A stretch of 64,000 nt of DNA, from assembly GCF_019711195.1 (NCBI RefSeq), contig NZ_CP081299.1, positions 5,738,501 to 5,802,500 of the forward strand, in the 5' to 3' direction. A program made the position numbers and the translations under genes. This document shows, piece by piece, positions 1 to 11,200 of this stretch. Under the pieces are notes generated by a model. It did not search any database. It worked only from the letters and a program-made list of their open reading frames with translations, and had not been told where the DNA came from. This DNA comes from Dyadobacter sp. NIV53. GTDB taxonomy: Bacteria; Bacteroidota; Bacteroidia; Cytophagales; Spirosomataceae. Every line of letters begins with the position of its first letter. Position 1 is the first letter of the stretch.

Positions 1-2
1 AT

Positions 3-3000
3 GCAATGCAGGCCAGGCAAAGCCAGCCAACTCAGGTTTCTCTGAAAAATGTATTGAAAGAGCTCGAAACCAAATACAATGTTTCGATCGCTTATCAGAC
101 AGACCTGATCGAAAATGTAATGATAGACAGCCGGTTGGCGACGGCAGCCCAGGGCGATGTGAAAGTTGAAAACCGCTTAAACAAGGTTTTGAAAAACCTA
201 AATATTGAATATAAAAAATCAAGAGAAGGATTTTATTTACTTTATAAAGAAGCGGCTAATGAAAAACCGCAGTCTGGCAACATAAAAGATCCTTCCGTTC
301 AGATCCTTAAAGCAGACCTTGAAAATACTTATCAGAATAAAGCTTTCGGACTAAAAGGAAAAGTTACGGATAAAGTAAACGGAGCAGGAATTCCGGGTGT
401 AAATATCCTATTAAAAGGAACTAATATTGGTACTTCCAGCCAGGCAGACGGATCTTACAGTCTTGAAATTCCATCAGCTGAAGGAACACTTGTATTTTCT
501 TATATTGGTTTTAACACGCAGGAAATTGAGATTGCCAACCGCTCTTCCATTGATATTGTACTGGCTGAAAATGCACAGGATCTGAGTGAAGTAGTCGTTA
601 CTGCCCTGGGTTTTAAGGAAGTAGCGGATCGGCTGGGTTCTACAAGCAGTAAAGTTGATGGAGCAGCTATTACAAAATCAGGTGAAACCAGCATCATAAA
701 CGGATTAGCCGGAAAAGCCGCCGGTGTTCAGATATCACGTGCTGCCGGTGATCCGGGAGCAGCGGCATTTATCCAGATACGCGGACAAAATACATTGACC
801 GGAAATACACAGCCATTGATCGTGGTGGATGGTATTCCTATCAGTAATACAACAGAAGGAGGTACGTCGGGTGGTGTTGTTCCGCAATCCCGTTTGAATG
901 ATATCAATCCGAATGACATTGCATCCATGCAAATCCTGAAAGGAGCATCGGCAGCAGCACTTTGGGGTTCAAGAGCAGCGAACGGAGTAATTTTGATAAC
1001 AACTAAAAGAGGGTCAGAAGGTAATAAGATCAATATTTCTTTTAACTCAACTTTTTCTACGGATCATGTAAACAGCTTTCACCCATTCCAGAGCAAATTT
1101 GGCCAGGGATCGGCAGGAGTTTATAACCCGAACGGAGCAAATGCTTGGGGTGATAAAATCGAATCACGCTCTGGCGGTGCCGACGATGTCAACACTACCG
1201 GGGCATTTTTTGAAGCACAGGATGGTACCAAATATTACCCGATCATCAAGAAAAACTCTAAAGATGTTTATAATAAATCCAACTACGACCAGGTTTTCCG
1301 CAATGGTAGTTTTTGGGACAATTCTTTGAGTTTAAGCGGAGGCGATGCTAAAACAACTTTCTTTTTCAGTGTGGGAGATGTTCGTCAGAAAGGTGTGCAG
1401 CGTGGTAACAGTACATATAACCGGACTACATTGCGGTTCAACGCTGAAAGGAAATTTAATGATATTGTTCGTTTGTCTGTCAATGCAGCTTATACGAAAA
1501 GTTTTTCAGACAGAATTCAGAGAGGAAATAACCTTTCGGGTGCCATGGTAGGTTTGTTAAGAAACCCTGCCGATTTTGACATTTCTGATTATAAAGGAAG
1601 TTATTATTCAAGCCCGACTGCTTCCCCGATCCTGAACAGACAAAGAGGATACCGCAGTTATTTGGGTGCTGTGATTAATCCTGCCAATAATAACTCAGTT
1701 TGGGCATTGCATGAACAACAAAATTCCACCGACGTTGATCGTTTCATGAATAGTGCGGAACTCGGAATTAAGCCGGTTTCATGGCTTGACATTATTGCAC
1801 GTGGAGGAATTGACACCTATACCGATGAGCAGATTAACTATTTTCCTATAAATGATATTACAGGTGCAGGAACTGGCCAGTATCAGGACCAGACTACGAA
1901 AGAAACACAGGTAAATGCCGATCTTCTTGCAAGAGCAACCAAAGATTTCGGTGCTAATTTTACTTCTTCTTACGTACTCGGTTTTAATATCAACGACCGG
2001 AAATATTACAATATGGGTGTTACCATTAACAATTTCCTGGTTGCCAATGCACCTATGAATTTTGCGAATGCAACTTCCTTAAATCGAACTCCGGTAAATT
2101 CCCGCAATGAAGTACGTACAACGCGCACTTACGCAACTGCCAATTTTGCTGCTTACGATGCCGTTTTCCTGAATCTTTCGGGTGCTGCTGAGTCTGCGTC
2201 ATCTTTCGGTAGCTTGTCAGATAAAACGTTCTTTTATCCTTCTGCTGACGTAGCGTGGTTATTTACCAAGCTGAACTTCCTGCAAAATAACCCTGCACTT
2301 AGCTTTGGTAAATTAAGGGCATCTTATGGAGTTGTGGGTGTGCAGCCTCTTCCATACCGTTCAAACACGATATTTTCTTCTACTACTTATTCTGCCAATC
2401 CATGGGGAGATAACCTGGTTGGATCGCAGTTTGGAAATGGTGCATATACACAGGGAAGTTCAATGGGTGATCAGTATCTGAGGCCTGAACGCAAAACTGA
2501 GTATGAAATCGGGCTTGACCTTAGATTTATCCAGAACCGTTTACGCACCAGCCTGACCTATTATCAAAACAAAATTAAGGATGTACTGGTACCTGTAACC
2601 CTTGCACCAAGTACGGGTTTTGCAACAAAATATACCAACGCAGCTGAGCTTCAGAATAAAGGTTTTGAAATGGACCTGACTTTTGACGTGATCAAAAAAG
2701 GTGATCTGTTATGGACATTACGCGGAAACCTGACGCGTAACAGAAGTAAAGTGCTTGACCTTGCCGGAACACAATCTCTTTATCTGGTTGGTGGTATTGA
2801 AAATTTCCTTGATGCCCGTGCCGTGGTTGGACAGCCAATTGGTGTGTTCTGGAGTAGCCGTTATCTTTTGGATGATCAGGGTGGCCGTGTTTTCGATGCA
2901 AACGGTTTCCCTGTTGCCGATCCGACAACAGGCGTGGTTGGAAATCCTAATCCTGATTTTATTTCCGGATTCGGTACAAGTTTTTCATACAAGAAATTCT

Positions 3001-3518
3001 CTCTGGATGTATTATTTGAAACTTCGCAGGGCGGTGATTATTTCAGCGGAACAAGAGGTATTATGTACAATTTCGGAACGCATGCCGATACCGGTAACGA
3101 AGTGACACTGGCGGCTGATACTAAAAATTATGCGGGCAAAACCCTTGCAGCGGGTTCACTGGTGCGTGGTAATATGCATGACTTTGGTGCAGGGCCGGTA
3201 TTGCTGGATGAAAGCTGGTACACTACATTGGGAAGTGGGTTTGGTTCTCTGAAACAACAATTCGTAGAGGACGGAAGCTGGACGCGCCTTCGTCAGGTAT
3301 CACTGGGTTACCGTTTGGATGGTGAAAAATTCAGAAGTGCCACCAAATTGCAATCAGTTGATTTCTCGGTATCCGGACGTAATCTTTTACTATGGACGAA
3401 AGTGGTTGGAATTGATCCGGACACCAATATGTCTGGCGGGCCATCTGGGCGTAACATGGATTATTTCAATACTCCCGGAACAAGATCATTCCTTTTCAGC
3501 ATCAAAATAAATTATTGA
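3..3518 (+). CDS. SusC/RagA-family TonB-dependent outer membrane receptor (5' end cut by window)
   Basis: Outer-membrane receptor that imports an oligomeric nutrient with its SusD partner, driven by TonB. The frame is open to the window edge and no signal peptide is visible, so the true start lies upstream. Counting from the first ATG (position 6), an STN domain spans about residues 10-80, a carboxypeptidase-like regulatory domain 115-193, a TonB-box-like SEVVVTALG follows, then the plug with the SusC signature ALWGSRAANGVILITTK near 320-338, and a barrel ending in an aromatic residue (FSIKINY). The STN domain suggests control through a FecR/ECF sigma pair, which would be upstream of the window. 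The SusD gene follows after 39 bp. The substrate cannot be read from sequence, but downstream hydrolases suggest peptides or amides. Confidence 0.95.
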   Translation, partial: AMQARQSQPTQVSLKNVLKELETKYNVSIAYQTDLIENVMIDSRLATAAQGDVKVENRLNKVLKNLNIEYKKSREGFYLLYKEAANEKPQSGNIKDPSVQILKADLENTYQNKAFGLKGKVTDKVNGAGIPGVNILLKGTNIGTSSQADGSYSLEIPSAEGTLVFSYIGFNTQEIEIANRSSIDIVLAENAQDLSEVVVTALGFKEVADRLGSTSSKVDGAAITKSGETSIINGLAGKAAGVQISRAAGDPGAAAFIQIRGQNTLTGNTQPLIVVDGIPISNTTEGGTSGGVVPQSRLNDINPNDIASMQILKGASAAALWGSRAANGVILITTKRGSEGNKINISFNSTFSTDHVNSFHPFQSKFGQGSAGVYNPNGANAWGDKIESRSGGADDVNTTGAFFEAQDGTKYYPIIKKNSKDVYNKSNYDQVFRNGSFWDNSLSLSGGDAKTTFFFSVGDVRQKGVQRGNSTYNRTTLRFNAERKFNDIVRLSVNAAYTKSFSDRIQRGNNLSGAMVGLLRNPADFDISDYKGSYYSSPTASPILNRQRGYRSYLGAVINPANNNSVWALHEQQNSTDVDRFMNSAELGIKPVSWLDIIARGGIDTYTDEQINYFPINDITGAGTGQYQDQTTKETQVNADLLARATKDFGANFTSSYVLGFNINDRKYYNMGVTINNFLVANAPMNFANATSLNRTPVNSRNEVRTTRTYATANFAAYDAVFLNLSGAAESASSFGSLSDKTFFYPSADVAWLFTKLNFLQNNPALSFGKLRASYGVVGVQPLPYRSNTIFSSTTYSANPWGDNLVGSQFGNGAYTQGSSMGDQYLRPERKTEYEIGLDLRFIQNRLRTSLTYYQNKIKDVLVPVTLAPSTGFATKYTNAAELQNKGFEMDLTFDVIKKGDLLWTLRGNLTRNRSKVLDLAGTQSLYLVGGIENFLDARAVVGQPIGVFWSSRYLLDDQGGRVFDANGFPVADPTTGVVGNPNPDFISGFGTSFSYKKFSLDVLFETSQGGDYFSGTRGIMYNFGTHADTGNEVTLAADTKNYAGKTLAAGSLVRGNMHDFGAGPVLLDESWYTTLGSGFGSLKQQFVEDGSWTRLRQVSLGYRLDGEKFRSATKLQSVDFSVSGRNLLLWTKVVGIDPDTNMSGGPSGRNMDYFNTPGTRSFLFSIKINY

Positions 3519-3557
3519 TAATCACCGCAACTGACTGAATTTTTAAAAGATATAAAA

Positions 3558-5015
3558 ATGAAAAAAGTTAAACTAATAAAATTATCAGCGTTAATTCTGC
3601 TGACTGGCCTGATCTCCTGTGAATCGCTGGTAGACGACATGAACACGGATTTGAATAACCCGACTGATGCCTCGGCAACACTGATATTGACAGGTGCAGA
3701 ACTGGGAAATATTTCTGTTCAGGAAGGCCATTTGGCTCGTGTAGCTTCAATGTGGTCAGGTTATTTTACCGGAACTGACCGTCAGTATAAGGACATTTAC
3801 AGCTACAACGTAACGGGTGCTTCGTTTAATGATGTATGGCAATTTGTTTATCAGGGTGTTGTGGAGCAAACCAAACTGGTAATCTCTAAATCTGAGGTGA
3901 CCAACAATCGTCTGGTGCAGGGAATTGCAAAAATCATCAGGGCAAATGCATTGGCTACGGCTGCTGCAAGCTGGGGAGATATTCCTTATTCTGAAGCTGC
4001 CAATATTACTGCTTTCCCAAATCCGGCTTTTGAGCCGCAATTACAGGTTTACGGTAAATTACAAATCTTGCTGGACGAAGCTATAGCTGATCTGGAATCC
4101 GGGATCGGAACTTCACCGGGCGTTGCGGATATTCATTTTGCTGGTGATGCCACAAAATGGAAAGCTGCTGCTTATACTTTGAAATCGCGTTTGTACATGG
4201 AAACCAAAGAGTACGCTCTTGCTTATGCCGCAACTGCAAAAGGAATTGCAACGCCGGCAACATCATGGGTTGTAACACATGGTACAACACTGAATGTGAA
4301 TGAAAATCTGATGTATGCTTTCATTGCAAGGAGCCGCGTAGGGGATATCAATTCTTCATTAGCATTGGCTCCCAAGTTGCTGAATCCGGCTGATGCCATG
4401 TACCACGGAAATGCAAAAACAGATGAAACTGCCCGGTTTAACCATCATTTTATTACTGTAAGTACTACAGGAACAGTTATCCCTGTTTCGCCAAATACGA
4501 ATAGTATAGCTACGTCAAGAGGTTTGTTCGGTCAATCGGCTCCTTATTCGTTGGTAACTTATTCAGAAAATATGCTGACAGCCGCAGAATCGGCAGCAAG
4601 AACGCTTGGTTTTACAACAGGACTGGAAAAACTGAATGCATATCGTGCTTATCTGAATACAGGTGGTGATCTGGACGCAACGTATAAAACCGGAACTTAT
4701 AGCTATAAATACGAACCTTATATTGCGGCTGACTTTGCTGCCGGTGGTATTGTCAATAAAGACGGATTATCCGCTGATCAGGCATTGTTAAAGGAAATCC
4801 TGATGGAGCGTTACCTTACTTTCAACGGCCAGATTCTGGGTTTCAATGATTTGAGAAGGACCAGAAATGAAACTTTTGGTGTAAAACTAACACCAAGTGC
4901 GGGTTCGGTACTTCCTGAACGGATGGTTTACAGTGAAGCGGAAGTCAATTCAAATACCAGTGCACCTAATCCGGTTCCGGGTGTATTTGTCCCGACACCT
5001 GTGAATATGAAATAA
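3558..5015 (+). CDS. SusD/RagB-like nutrient-binding outer membrane lipoprotein
   Basis: Surface lipoprotein that captures ligand and forms the lid of the preceding SusC barrel. The N-terminus is a lysine-rich start, a hydrophobic stretch and a lipobox LTGLISC, giving lipidation at Cys about residue 21. The mature protein is helical and of the SusD-like type 2 layout (about 485 aa, usual for the family), with an early NNPTDAS segment and a late ILMERYLTFNGQ segment. It sits 39 bp behind the SusC gene and is followed by a strong hairpin terminator, so SusC-SusD can form its own transcript. Ligand unknown. Confidence 0.93.
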   Translation: MKKVKLIKLSALILLTGLISCESLVDDMNTDLNNPTDASATLILTGAELGNISVQEGHLARVASMWSGYFTGTDRQYKDIYSYNVTGASFNDVWQFVYQGVVEQTKLVISKSEVTNNRLVQGIAKIIRANALATAAASWGDIPYSEAANITAFPNPAFEPQLQVYGKLQILLDEAIADLESGIGTSPGVADIHFAGDATKWKAAAYTLKSRLYMETKEYALAYAATAKGIATPATSWVVTHGTTLNVNENLMYAFIARSRVGDINSSLALAPKLLNPADAMYHGNAKTDETARFNHHFITVSTTGTVIPVSPNTNSIATSRGLFGQSAPYSLVTYSENMLTAAESAARTLGFTTGLEKLNAYRAYLNTGGDLDATYKTGTYSYKYEPYIAADFAAGGIVNKDGLSADQALLKEILMERYLTFNGQILGFNDLRRTRNETFGVKLTPSAGSVLPERMVYSEAEVNSNTSAPNPVPGVFVPTPVNMK

Positions 5016-5026
5016 TCCGAATTCAG

Positions 5027-5059
5027 GCAGTCCCGTCAAAAGCGGGGCTGCTTTTTCTT
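5027..5059 (+). terminator. Rho-independent terminator after susCD
   Basis: A 9-bp stem (gcagtcccg with cggggctgc, one G-T pair) around a 7-base loop, directly followed by a T-rich tract. It lies just behind the SusD stop codon and before the first amidohydrolase. Confidence 0.8.
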
Positions 5060-5083
5060 AACCCACAACGTTTCATAATAAAA

Positions 5084-8000
5084 ATGATCATTCCTGAACC
5101 AGCTAAAATCCGTCCGACGGCTGAAAAAGCCGTCGGACCGGTAAATAAAAACAAGCACAAAAATTATTTATCAACAGGCTTAACCTCCCTATTTTTAGCC
5201 CTAAGCCTGACAGCAATCGCTTCGCCGCACAAAGCGGCAGAGGATTCGGTAAAAGTAATACTTACAGAAGGTACCAACATTGCCATTGCATTATCACCTG
5301 ACAAGAATACGATTGTCATGGATTTGCAGGGAACGATTTATAAAATTCCGGCAAGCGGAGGAAAAGCCGTTGCGCTGACTGACGCGCTGGGAGATTGCCG
5401 ACAGCCGGTCTGGTCTCCTGATGGTTCCAAAGTTGCTTTCCAGGCATTTTGGGATGGCAACTTTCATATCTGGACAGTGGGTAAAAACGGTGGAATTCCG
5501 GTACAAATCACATTCGGAACATTCGATGACCGCGAACCCGCCTATTCTCCTGATGGCAAAAGCATTGTATTCTCATCTGACCGGAGCGGGAATTATGATG
5601 TCTGGTCCATGGATCTGGCAACGGGTACAATGAAGCAGCTTACCACAGATCCGAACAACGATTATTTCCCTTCCTACTCGGCTGATGGTTCCAAAATCGC
5701 TTATGTTTCCGAACGCACTTCCGGCCCTGGTATTTACATCAAAGACCTGGCTGGTGAAGAAAAATTATTTTTAACCAGTAAAGGAAAACTTTCTTCTCCT
5801 GTCTGGCATCCGGCTCAGCCTAAAATCATTTTTAACAGTTTTATTGATGGCAAAAGCTTGCTGGATATGGCTCAGGTTGGAGGCGGTGAATGGCAAACTT
5901 TATCTGACGAAAAAGAAGATGTTTTCCCATTCAAAGTATCCTGGATTTCTGATACAGAATATTTGTATTCTGCTGATGGCCAGATAAAACGCGGCAAAAT
6001 AGGTGATAAAAAAACAACTGCAATTCCTTTTCAGGTACAGATAAGCCTGGGACGCGGAAAATATCCGCAGAAGATTCATGATTTTAATAATATCAAAGAA
6101 GTTGCAGCAAAAGGAATCAGAGGCCCGGTGGTTTCTCCTGATGGAAATACCATTGCCTTTACGGCTTTGAGTGATTTGTATCTATTAAAAAAAGGAAGTG
6201 CAAAACCGGAAGCTTTAACCAATGACTCATTTATTGAAATTGATCCGGCATGGTCGGCTGATGGAAAACGGCTTGCGTATGTGACTGACCGTAAAGGTAA
6301 TATGGATCTTTATGTGCGGGATATTGCAACGGGTAAAGAAACGCTGATACTGGACGCAGCCGATAATATTACTTATCCCGCATGGTCAGCCGACGGTACC
6401 AAAATCGCTTACTACCAGAAAGATCCTGCTGTATTTGGCCGTTACGCATTAAAAATGATCGAACTTTCTTCGTCGAAATCAACTACTTTGTACGAACCCT
6501 TATTTGACGGATCGCAGCCAAGCTGGTCTCCCGACGGAAAATATGTGGTGATTTCTGCCCTGGTTCCATATTCAAGCCGTTACCGGGAAGGGGTCAGTAA
6601 ATTTCTGGTCATTTCAACAGAAGATAAAAGCAGCCGTTTTATCACACCGATTAATGAAAAAACACTTTCAACTCGTGGTAAAAATGGCCCATATTGGTCA
6701 CCGGACGGAACAAAATTTGCATTCTCTATGGACGGGCTTTTGTGGACCGTTGCCGTAGACGCACAGGGCACATTGCTCAATGCGCCAAGAAGGCTGACTA
6801 ACGAACTGGCTGAATATCCCAGCTGGACCGGTGATTCCAAAAGTATTGTTTACACTGCAACGGATGTTTTAAAAAAGGTATCAATCGTTGACGGAACCAC
6901 AGAAACAATTCCCCTGCAATTAAACTATAAACCTGCAATGCCGACCGGGCAAATTGTAGTACATGCAGGTAAACTTTTCAATGGCCTTACCAAAGAATAC
7001 CAGACAAATGTTGATGTCCTGATAGAAGGAAACCGTATCAAAAGTATTGAACCGCACAAAGCAGGACGAGCAGGAAAACTGATCGACGCTTCCAAAAAAG
7101 TAATTATTCCTGGTTTAATAGAGATGCATACGCACCAGACTGCGGCTGCCGGAGAGCAGCTGGGCAGGTTATGGCTGGGTTATGGAATTACAACAATCCG
7201 GGAACCGGGAGGCGATCCATATGATGTACTGGAAAGGAAAGAATCCTGGTTAAGCGGAAAAAGAAAAGGCCCGCGTAATTTTTATACAGGCGGGATTATG
7301 GATGGAAGCCGTATTTATTATGGCATGAATATCGGAAATGTAGCAGGAGCACAGCTTGATCTGGAACTTGAAAAGGCAAAAAGACTGGGTTTTGATATGA
7401 TTAAAACTTACGTCAGAATGACGGATGCAATGCAGCAGCGGGTAACCAGTTTTGCACATGTTATGGGTGTGCCGGTTTCTTCTCATGAAATTTTTCCAGC
7501 CATGAAATATGGCGTTGATGCGGTGGAACACATGGGTGCAACAAGCCGCCGGGGTTATTCTCCCAAACTGACTTCACTTAATAATTCTTATCAGGACGTA
7601 ACTGAACTGCTGATTAAATCAGGAATGAATATTACGCCAACTGCTTCCCTGCAAGGCGGATTGCCTATGCTGGTTCAAAAAGATCCTACATTTTTTGATA
7701 ACAAACAGTTTAAAGCCTTTTACTCAGAAGAAGCCAAAACAGCCATACAGGTTTTGACCGCATCACGGATTAAAAATAATCCTTCATTTCTCACCTCGTT
7801 CGGGAATATCCAACGGACAGTTAAAACAATGGTTGAAGGAGGAGGCCACGTAACGCCCGGAACAGATTCACCAATTATCGCACCTGGGTTCAGTTATCAC
7901 GCAGAACTCCAAAGCTGGGTTGATGGCGGTATCTCTAATTTCGAAACGTTGAGAGCGGCAACATTATGGTCAGCGGAATCACTGGGAGTGAGCAAGGATC

Positions 8001-8143
8001 TGGGAACACTGGAAAAAGGAAAACTGGCCGATCTGGTTATTCTGGACGGTGATCCGATGGTGAATATCAAAGACCTGTTAAATGTAGAAACCGTTATCAG
8101 AAACGGAGAAATATTTCTGATCGACGATTTATTAAAAAAATAA
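5084..8143 (+). CDS. Secreted TolB-like beta-propeller/amidohydrolase fusion (copy 1)
   Basis: Predicted exported metal-dependent hydrolase. After a hydrophobic signal segment (about residues 30-47) come many PD40/TolB repeats of the form WSPDGxKVAF up to about residue 620, then an amidohydrolase domain of the imidazolonepropionase/prolidase-like group. Metal-site candidates are HTH at 682-684, the Lys of MIKTYVRM, His of SSHEIF and VEHMG, and Asp of GTDSP. No other start codon lies between the ATG and the signal segment, so the N-terminus carries a 26-residue extension encoded by a hairpin. It is a close paralogue of the next gene, same length (1019 aa). Relatives are annotated as amidohydrolases; cleavage of small peptides or amides is an inference from the SusCD and M20 neighbours. 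Confidence 0.88.
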   Translation: MIIPEPAKIRPTAEKAVGPVNKNKHKNYLSTGLTSLFLALSLTAIASPHKAAEDSVKVILTEGTNIAIALSPDKNTIVMDLQGTIYKIPASGGKAVALTDALGDCRQPVWSPDGSKVAFQAFWDGNFHIWTVGKNGGIPVQITFGTFDDREPAYSPDGKSIVFSSDRSGNYDVWSMDLATGTMKQLTTDPNNDYFPSYSADGSKIAYVSERTSGPGIYIKDLAGEEKLFLTSKGKLSSPVWHPAQPKIIFNSFIDGKSLLDMAQVGGGEWQTLSDEKEDVFPFKVSWISDTEYLYSADGQIKRGKIGDKKTTAIPFQVQISLGRGKYPQKIHDFNNIKEVAAKGIRGPVVSPDGNTIAFTALSDLYLLKKGSAKPEALTNDSFIEIDPAWSADGKRLAYVTDRKGNMDLYVRDIATGKETLILDAADNITYPAWSADGTKIAYYQKDPAVFGRYALKMIELSSSKSTTLYEPLFDGSQPSWSPDGKYVVISALVPYSSRYREGVSKFLVISTEDKSSRFITPINEKTLSTRGKNGPYWSPDGTKFAFSMDGLLWTVAVDAQGTLLNAPRRLTNELAEYPSWTGDSKSIVYTATDVLKKVSIVDGTTETIPLQLNYKPAMPTGQIVVHAGKLFNGLTKEYQTNVDVLIEGNRIKSIEPHKAGRAGKLIDASKKVIIPGLIEMHTHQTAAAGEQLGRLWLGYGITTIREPGGDPYDVLERKESWLSGKRKGPRNFYTGGIMDGSRIYYGMNIGNVAGAQLDLELEKAKRLGFDMIKTYVRMTDAMQQRVTSFAHVMGVPVSSHEIFPAMKYGVDAVEHMGATSRRGYSPKLTSLNNSYQDVTELLIKSGMNITPTASLQGGLPMLVQKDPTFFDNKQFKAFYSEEAKTAIQVLTASRIKNNPSFLTSFGNIQRTVKTMVEGGGHVTPGTDSPIIAPGFSYHAELQSWVDGGISNFETLRAATLWSAESLGVSKDLGTLEKGKLADLVILDGDPMVNIKDLLNVETVIRNGEIFLIDDLLKK
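5112..5138 (+). repeat. Perfect GC-rich inverted repeat inside the 5' coding end
   Basis: Stem gtccgacggct and agccgtcggac (11 bp, perfect) around a gaaaa loop, 28 bases after the start codon. It encodes part of an N-terminal extension ahead of the signal sequence that the downstream paralogue lacks. It could fold in the mRNA and affect translation, or be an inserted repeat kept in frame. Confidence 0.7.
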
Positions 8144-8146
8144 TTA

Positions 8147-8217
8147 CCCGTCGGGGCGGCCCTTGTGGCCGCCCTACTCTTGTTTAAATGGGCCGCCACG
8201 AGGGCCGCCCCGACGGG
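8147..8217 (+). repeat. Intergenic GC-rich palindrome (REP-like)
   Basis: Two 28-base arms (8147-8174 and 8190-8217) match as inverted repeats at 26 of 28 positions around a 15-base loop. The arms are almost pure G/C, in a mid-GC genome. It starts 4 bases after the stop codon of the first amidohydrolase and has no T tract, so it is a poor intrinsic terminator. A half-copy of the arm (cggggcggccc) reappears in the damaged tmRNA 3' duplicate near 38531, which suggests a dispersed repeat family. Confidence 0.85.
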
Positions 8218-8263
8218 TTGTTCCAACGATTCAATGAAATTTATTTGATTTAAAATAATAAAA

Positions 8264-11200
8264 ATGATTAAAAAATTCAGAACCAACCGAATTTCAAAAT
8301 TAAGCGTGGCCTGTCTGGCTGGAATGTTATTTACTGCCAATGTGGTTGAGGCTACGATTTTTAAGGCCACAACCGTCGGATCATCAATTAATAAAGCCAG
8401 TGTTCTCGCAGCAGACTCCATAAAGGTTTCTTTAACCGAAGGAACCAACATGGCAATCGATTTATCTCCTGATAAAAAATCAATTGCACTGGATATTCAG
8501 GGTACAATATGGAGTATTCCTGTTGCCGGCGGAACAGCAAAAGCGCTTACTGACGGAATGGGAGATTGCCGCCAGCCGAAATGGTCACCTGATGGAAACA
8601 AGGTTGCTTTCTTTTCTTTCCGTGATGGTTACTACCACATCTGGTCTGTCAATAAAGACGGTTCCGGTTTAAAGCAAATCACTTTTGGCGTTTTTGATGA
8701 ACGCGAACCGGATTGGTCACCTGACGGCAAATCCATTATTTTTTCCTCTGATCGTAAAGGGAATTATGATATCTGGAAAATGGATCTCGCCACAAAAGCT
8801 TTAACGCAGCTAACCAAAGATCCTGCGAATGATTATTTCCCAAAATATTCTGCTGACGGAAGTAAAATTGCCTTTGTATCCGAACGTACAAGCGCACCGG
8901 GTATTTATGTATTGAGCGGAGAAAGCAATGAAAGCCTGGCCGTAAAACATACAGCCAAGTTAACAGGGCCAACCTGGAACATGGATGCAACAGCTATTTA
9001 TTTCAGTGCATTTTCAGGCGCCGCAAGTACTTTGGAAATGACGGACCTGAAAGGTGCAGAAAGCAAAACTGTTTCGGAAAAAGGAGAAGATGTATTTCCA
9101 TTCCGTATCAGCTGGTTATCGGCTGACGAATATTTGTATAGTGCCAATGGAAAAATCAACCGTAAAAAAGTAGGTGGCACAAGTGCTTATCCCATTTCAT
9201 TCAAAGCAGAAGTAACGGTTGTAAAGCCTTCGTATACCAGAAAGAAATACAATTTTGATAACAGCAGCAAGCCACATCCTGTAAAAGGAATCAAAGGCTT
9301 GAATGTTTCACCCGATGGAAAAAGTTTCGTCTTTTCGGCTCTTGGTGATATATGGTTGTTGCAAAAAGGAAATCCAAAACCCAAAGCACTTACGAATGAC
9401 AATTTCATGGATTCCAATCCTGTCTGGTCTCCTGATGGTAATACAATTGCTTTTTTAACAGATCGTAGTGGCGCTATGAATCTTTGGATCCATGACGTAA
9501 AAACGGGCAAACAGGAAATTCTTGTAAAACTTGACTATGATCTTAATTATCCGGCATGGTCACCAGACGGAACCAAAATTGCTTATTATCAGGCCGATGG
9601 TAAAAACTCATGGGGGAGAGGAACATTACAAATTCTGGATGTAAAAACAGGAAAAACTGAAAAAGCGCATGAATCCGTTTTTGTGCCAAGTCAGCCAAGC
9701 TGGTCACCAGACGGTAAAACGATTGCATTATCTTCACTGGAAGTAAGTTCTTCAAGATTCCGTGAAGGAATTAATAAGATATTACTTGTATCACTGGACA
9801 AAAAACCAGACCGTTATGTCTCACCCGTTCCGGACAGGTCACTTGGAATGCGTGCGAAAAACGGTCCGAGCTGGTCACCGGATGGTAAAATAATGGCTTA
9901 TGTGCAGGACGGATTATTGTGGACAATCGCAGTGGACGAAACCGGAAACCTGATCGGGCCGCCAAAACGCCTGACCAATGAATTATCCGAAGTGTTGAGC
10001 TGGACACAGAATTCGTCGGGAATCGCATACATGGCAACGGACACCATCAAACAAATCCGTATTGCTGACGGTGCAACCGAAGTAATTCCAATCGACTTTA
10101 ATTGGGAATACAAACAGCCAAAAGAAACCGTAGTGATCCATGCAGGAAAACTTTTTGACGGCAGAAATAACAAATACCTTACCAATGTTGACGTCGTTGT
10201 AGTTGGAAACAGGATCAAGGAAATTGTACCTCACAAAGCGGGACGTACAGGTAAATTAATTGATGCTTCTACTCAAACAGTTATTCCGGGTTTGTTCGAA
10301 ATGCATACGCACCAGCATGCTATGGCGGGTGAAAAATTGGGCCGTTTGTGGCTTTCTTATGGAATAACTTCTTTGCGTGAAACCGGTTCAGATCCTTACG
10401 ACGCACTGGAAAGAAAGGAAGCCTGGGATGCTGGAAATCTGACAGGGCCACGTGAATTTTTTACAGGCGGACTTACCGACGGAACACGCATTTATTACGG
10501 GCTTGCTAACAGCGTTCAGTCTACAGCGCACCTCGATCTTGAGTTGGAACGTGCTTCGAGGCTTGGTTACGATATGATCAAAACCTACGTAAGAATGCCT
10601 GATATTCTTCAGGAAAAAATTACAAATTATGCGCATAAAATTGGCGTTCCGGTTTCGTCACACGAGATTTTTCCTGCTATGCATTATGGCGTTGATGCGG
10701 TAGAACATATTGGTGGCACGAGCCGTCGCGGTTACTCTCCCAAGATTTCGTTGATGAACCATACGTATCAGGATGTGATGGAACTTTTGGTAAAATCGCA
10801 AATGAATATCACGCCAACAGCATCATTGCAGGGTGGATTTTACGCTATGGCTGGAAAAGATCCTAATTTCTTTCAAAACAAACAGCTGAATGCATTTTAT
10901 TCTGCACCGGCAATTAAGGAAATGCAGGACGCTGTGCCTATGATTGAAAAAATGCTTCCGGGATATATAGCGAATTTTGGTACGATCCAGAAAACAGTGA
11001 AAGATTTACTGGCCGCTGGTGCACGTGTCACAGCCGGAACCGACAGTCCGTTTATTCCTTATGCTATGAGCCTTCACACAGAACTGCAATGCTGGGTGGA
11101 TGGCGGAATCACGCCTTTTGAAACTTTACGGTCGGCAACACTCTGGTCGGCAGAGGCAGTAGGTGTAAGTAAGGACCTGGGAACTTTGGAAGCGGGTAAA

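Noticed and set aside
7897..8451. 184-codon antisense frame over the GC-rich palindrome between amidohydrolase genes
   Set aside because: Mostly antisense to coding sequence and includes the palindrome in the middle; no family resemblance.
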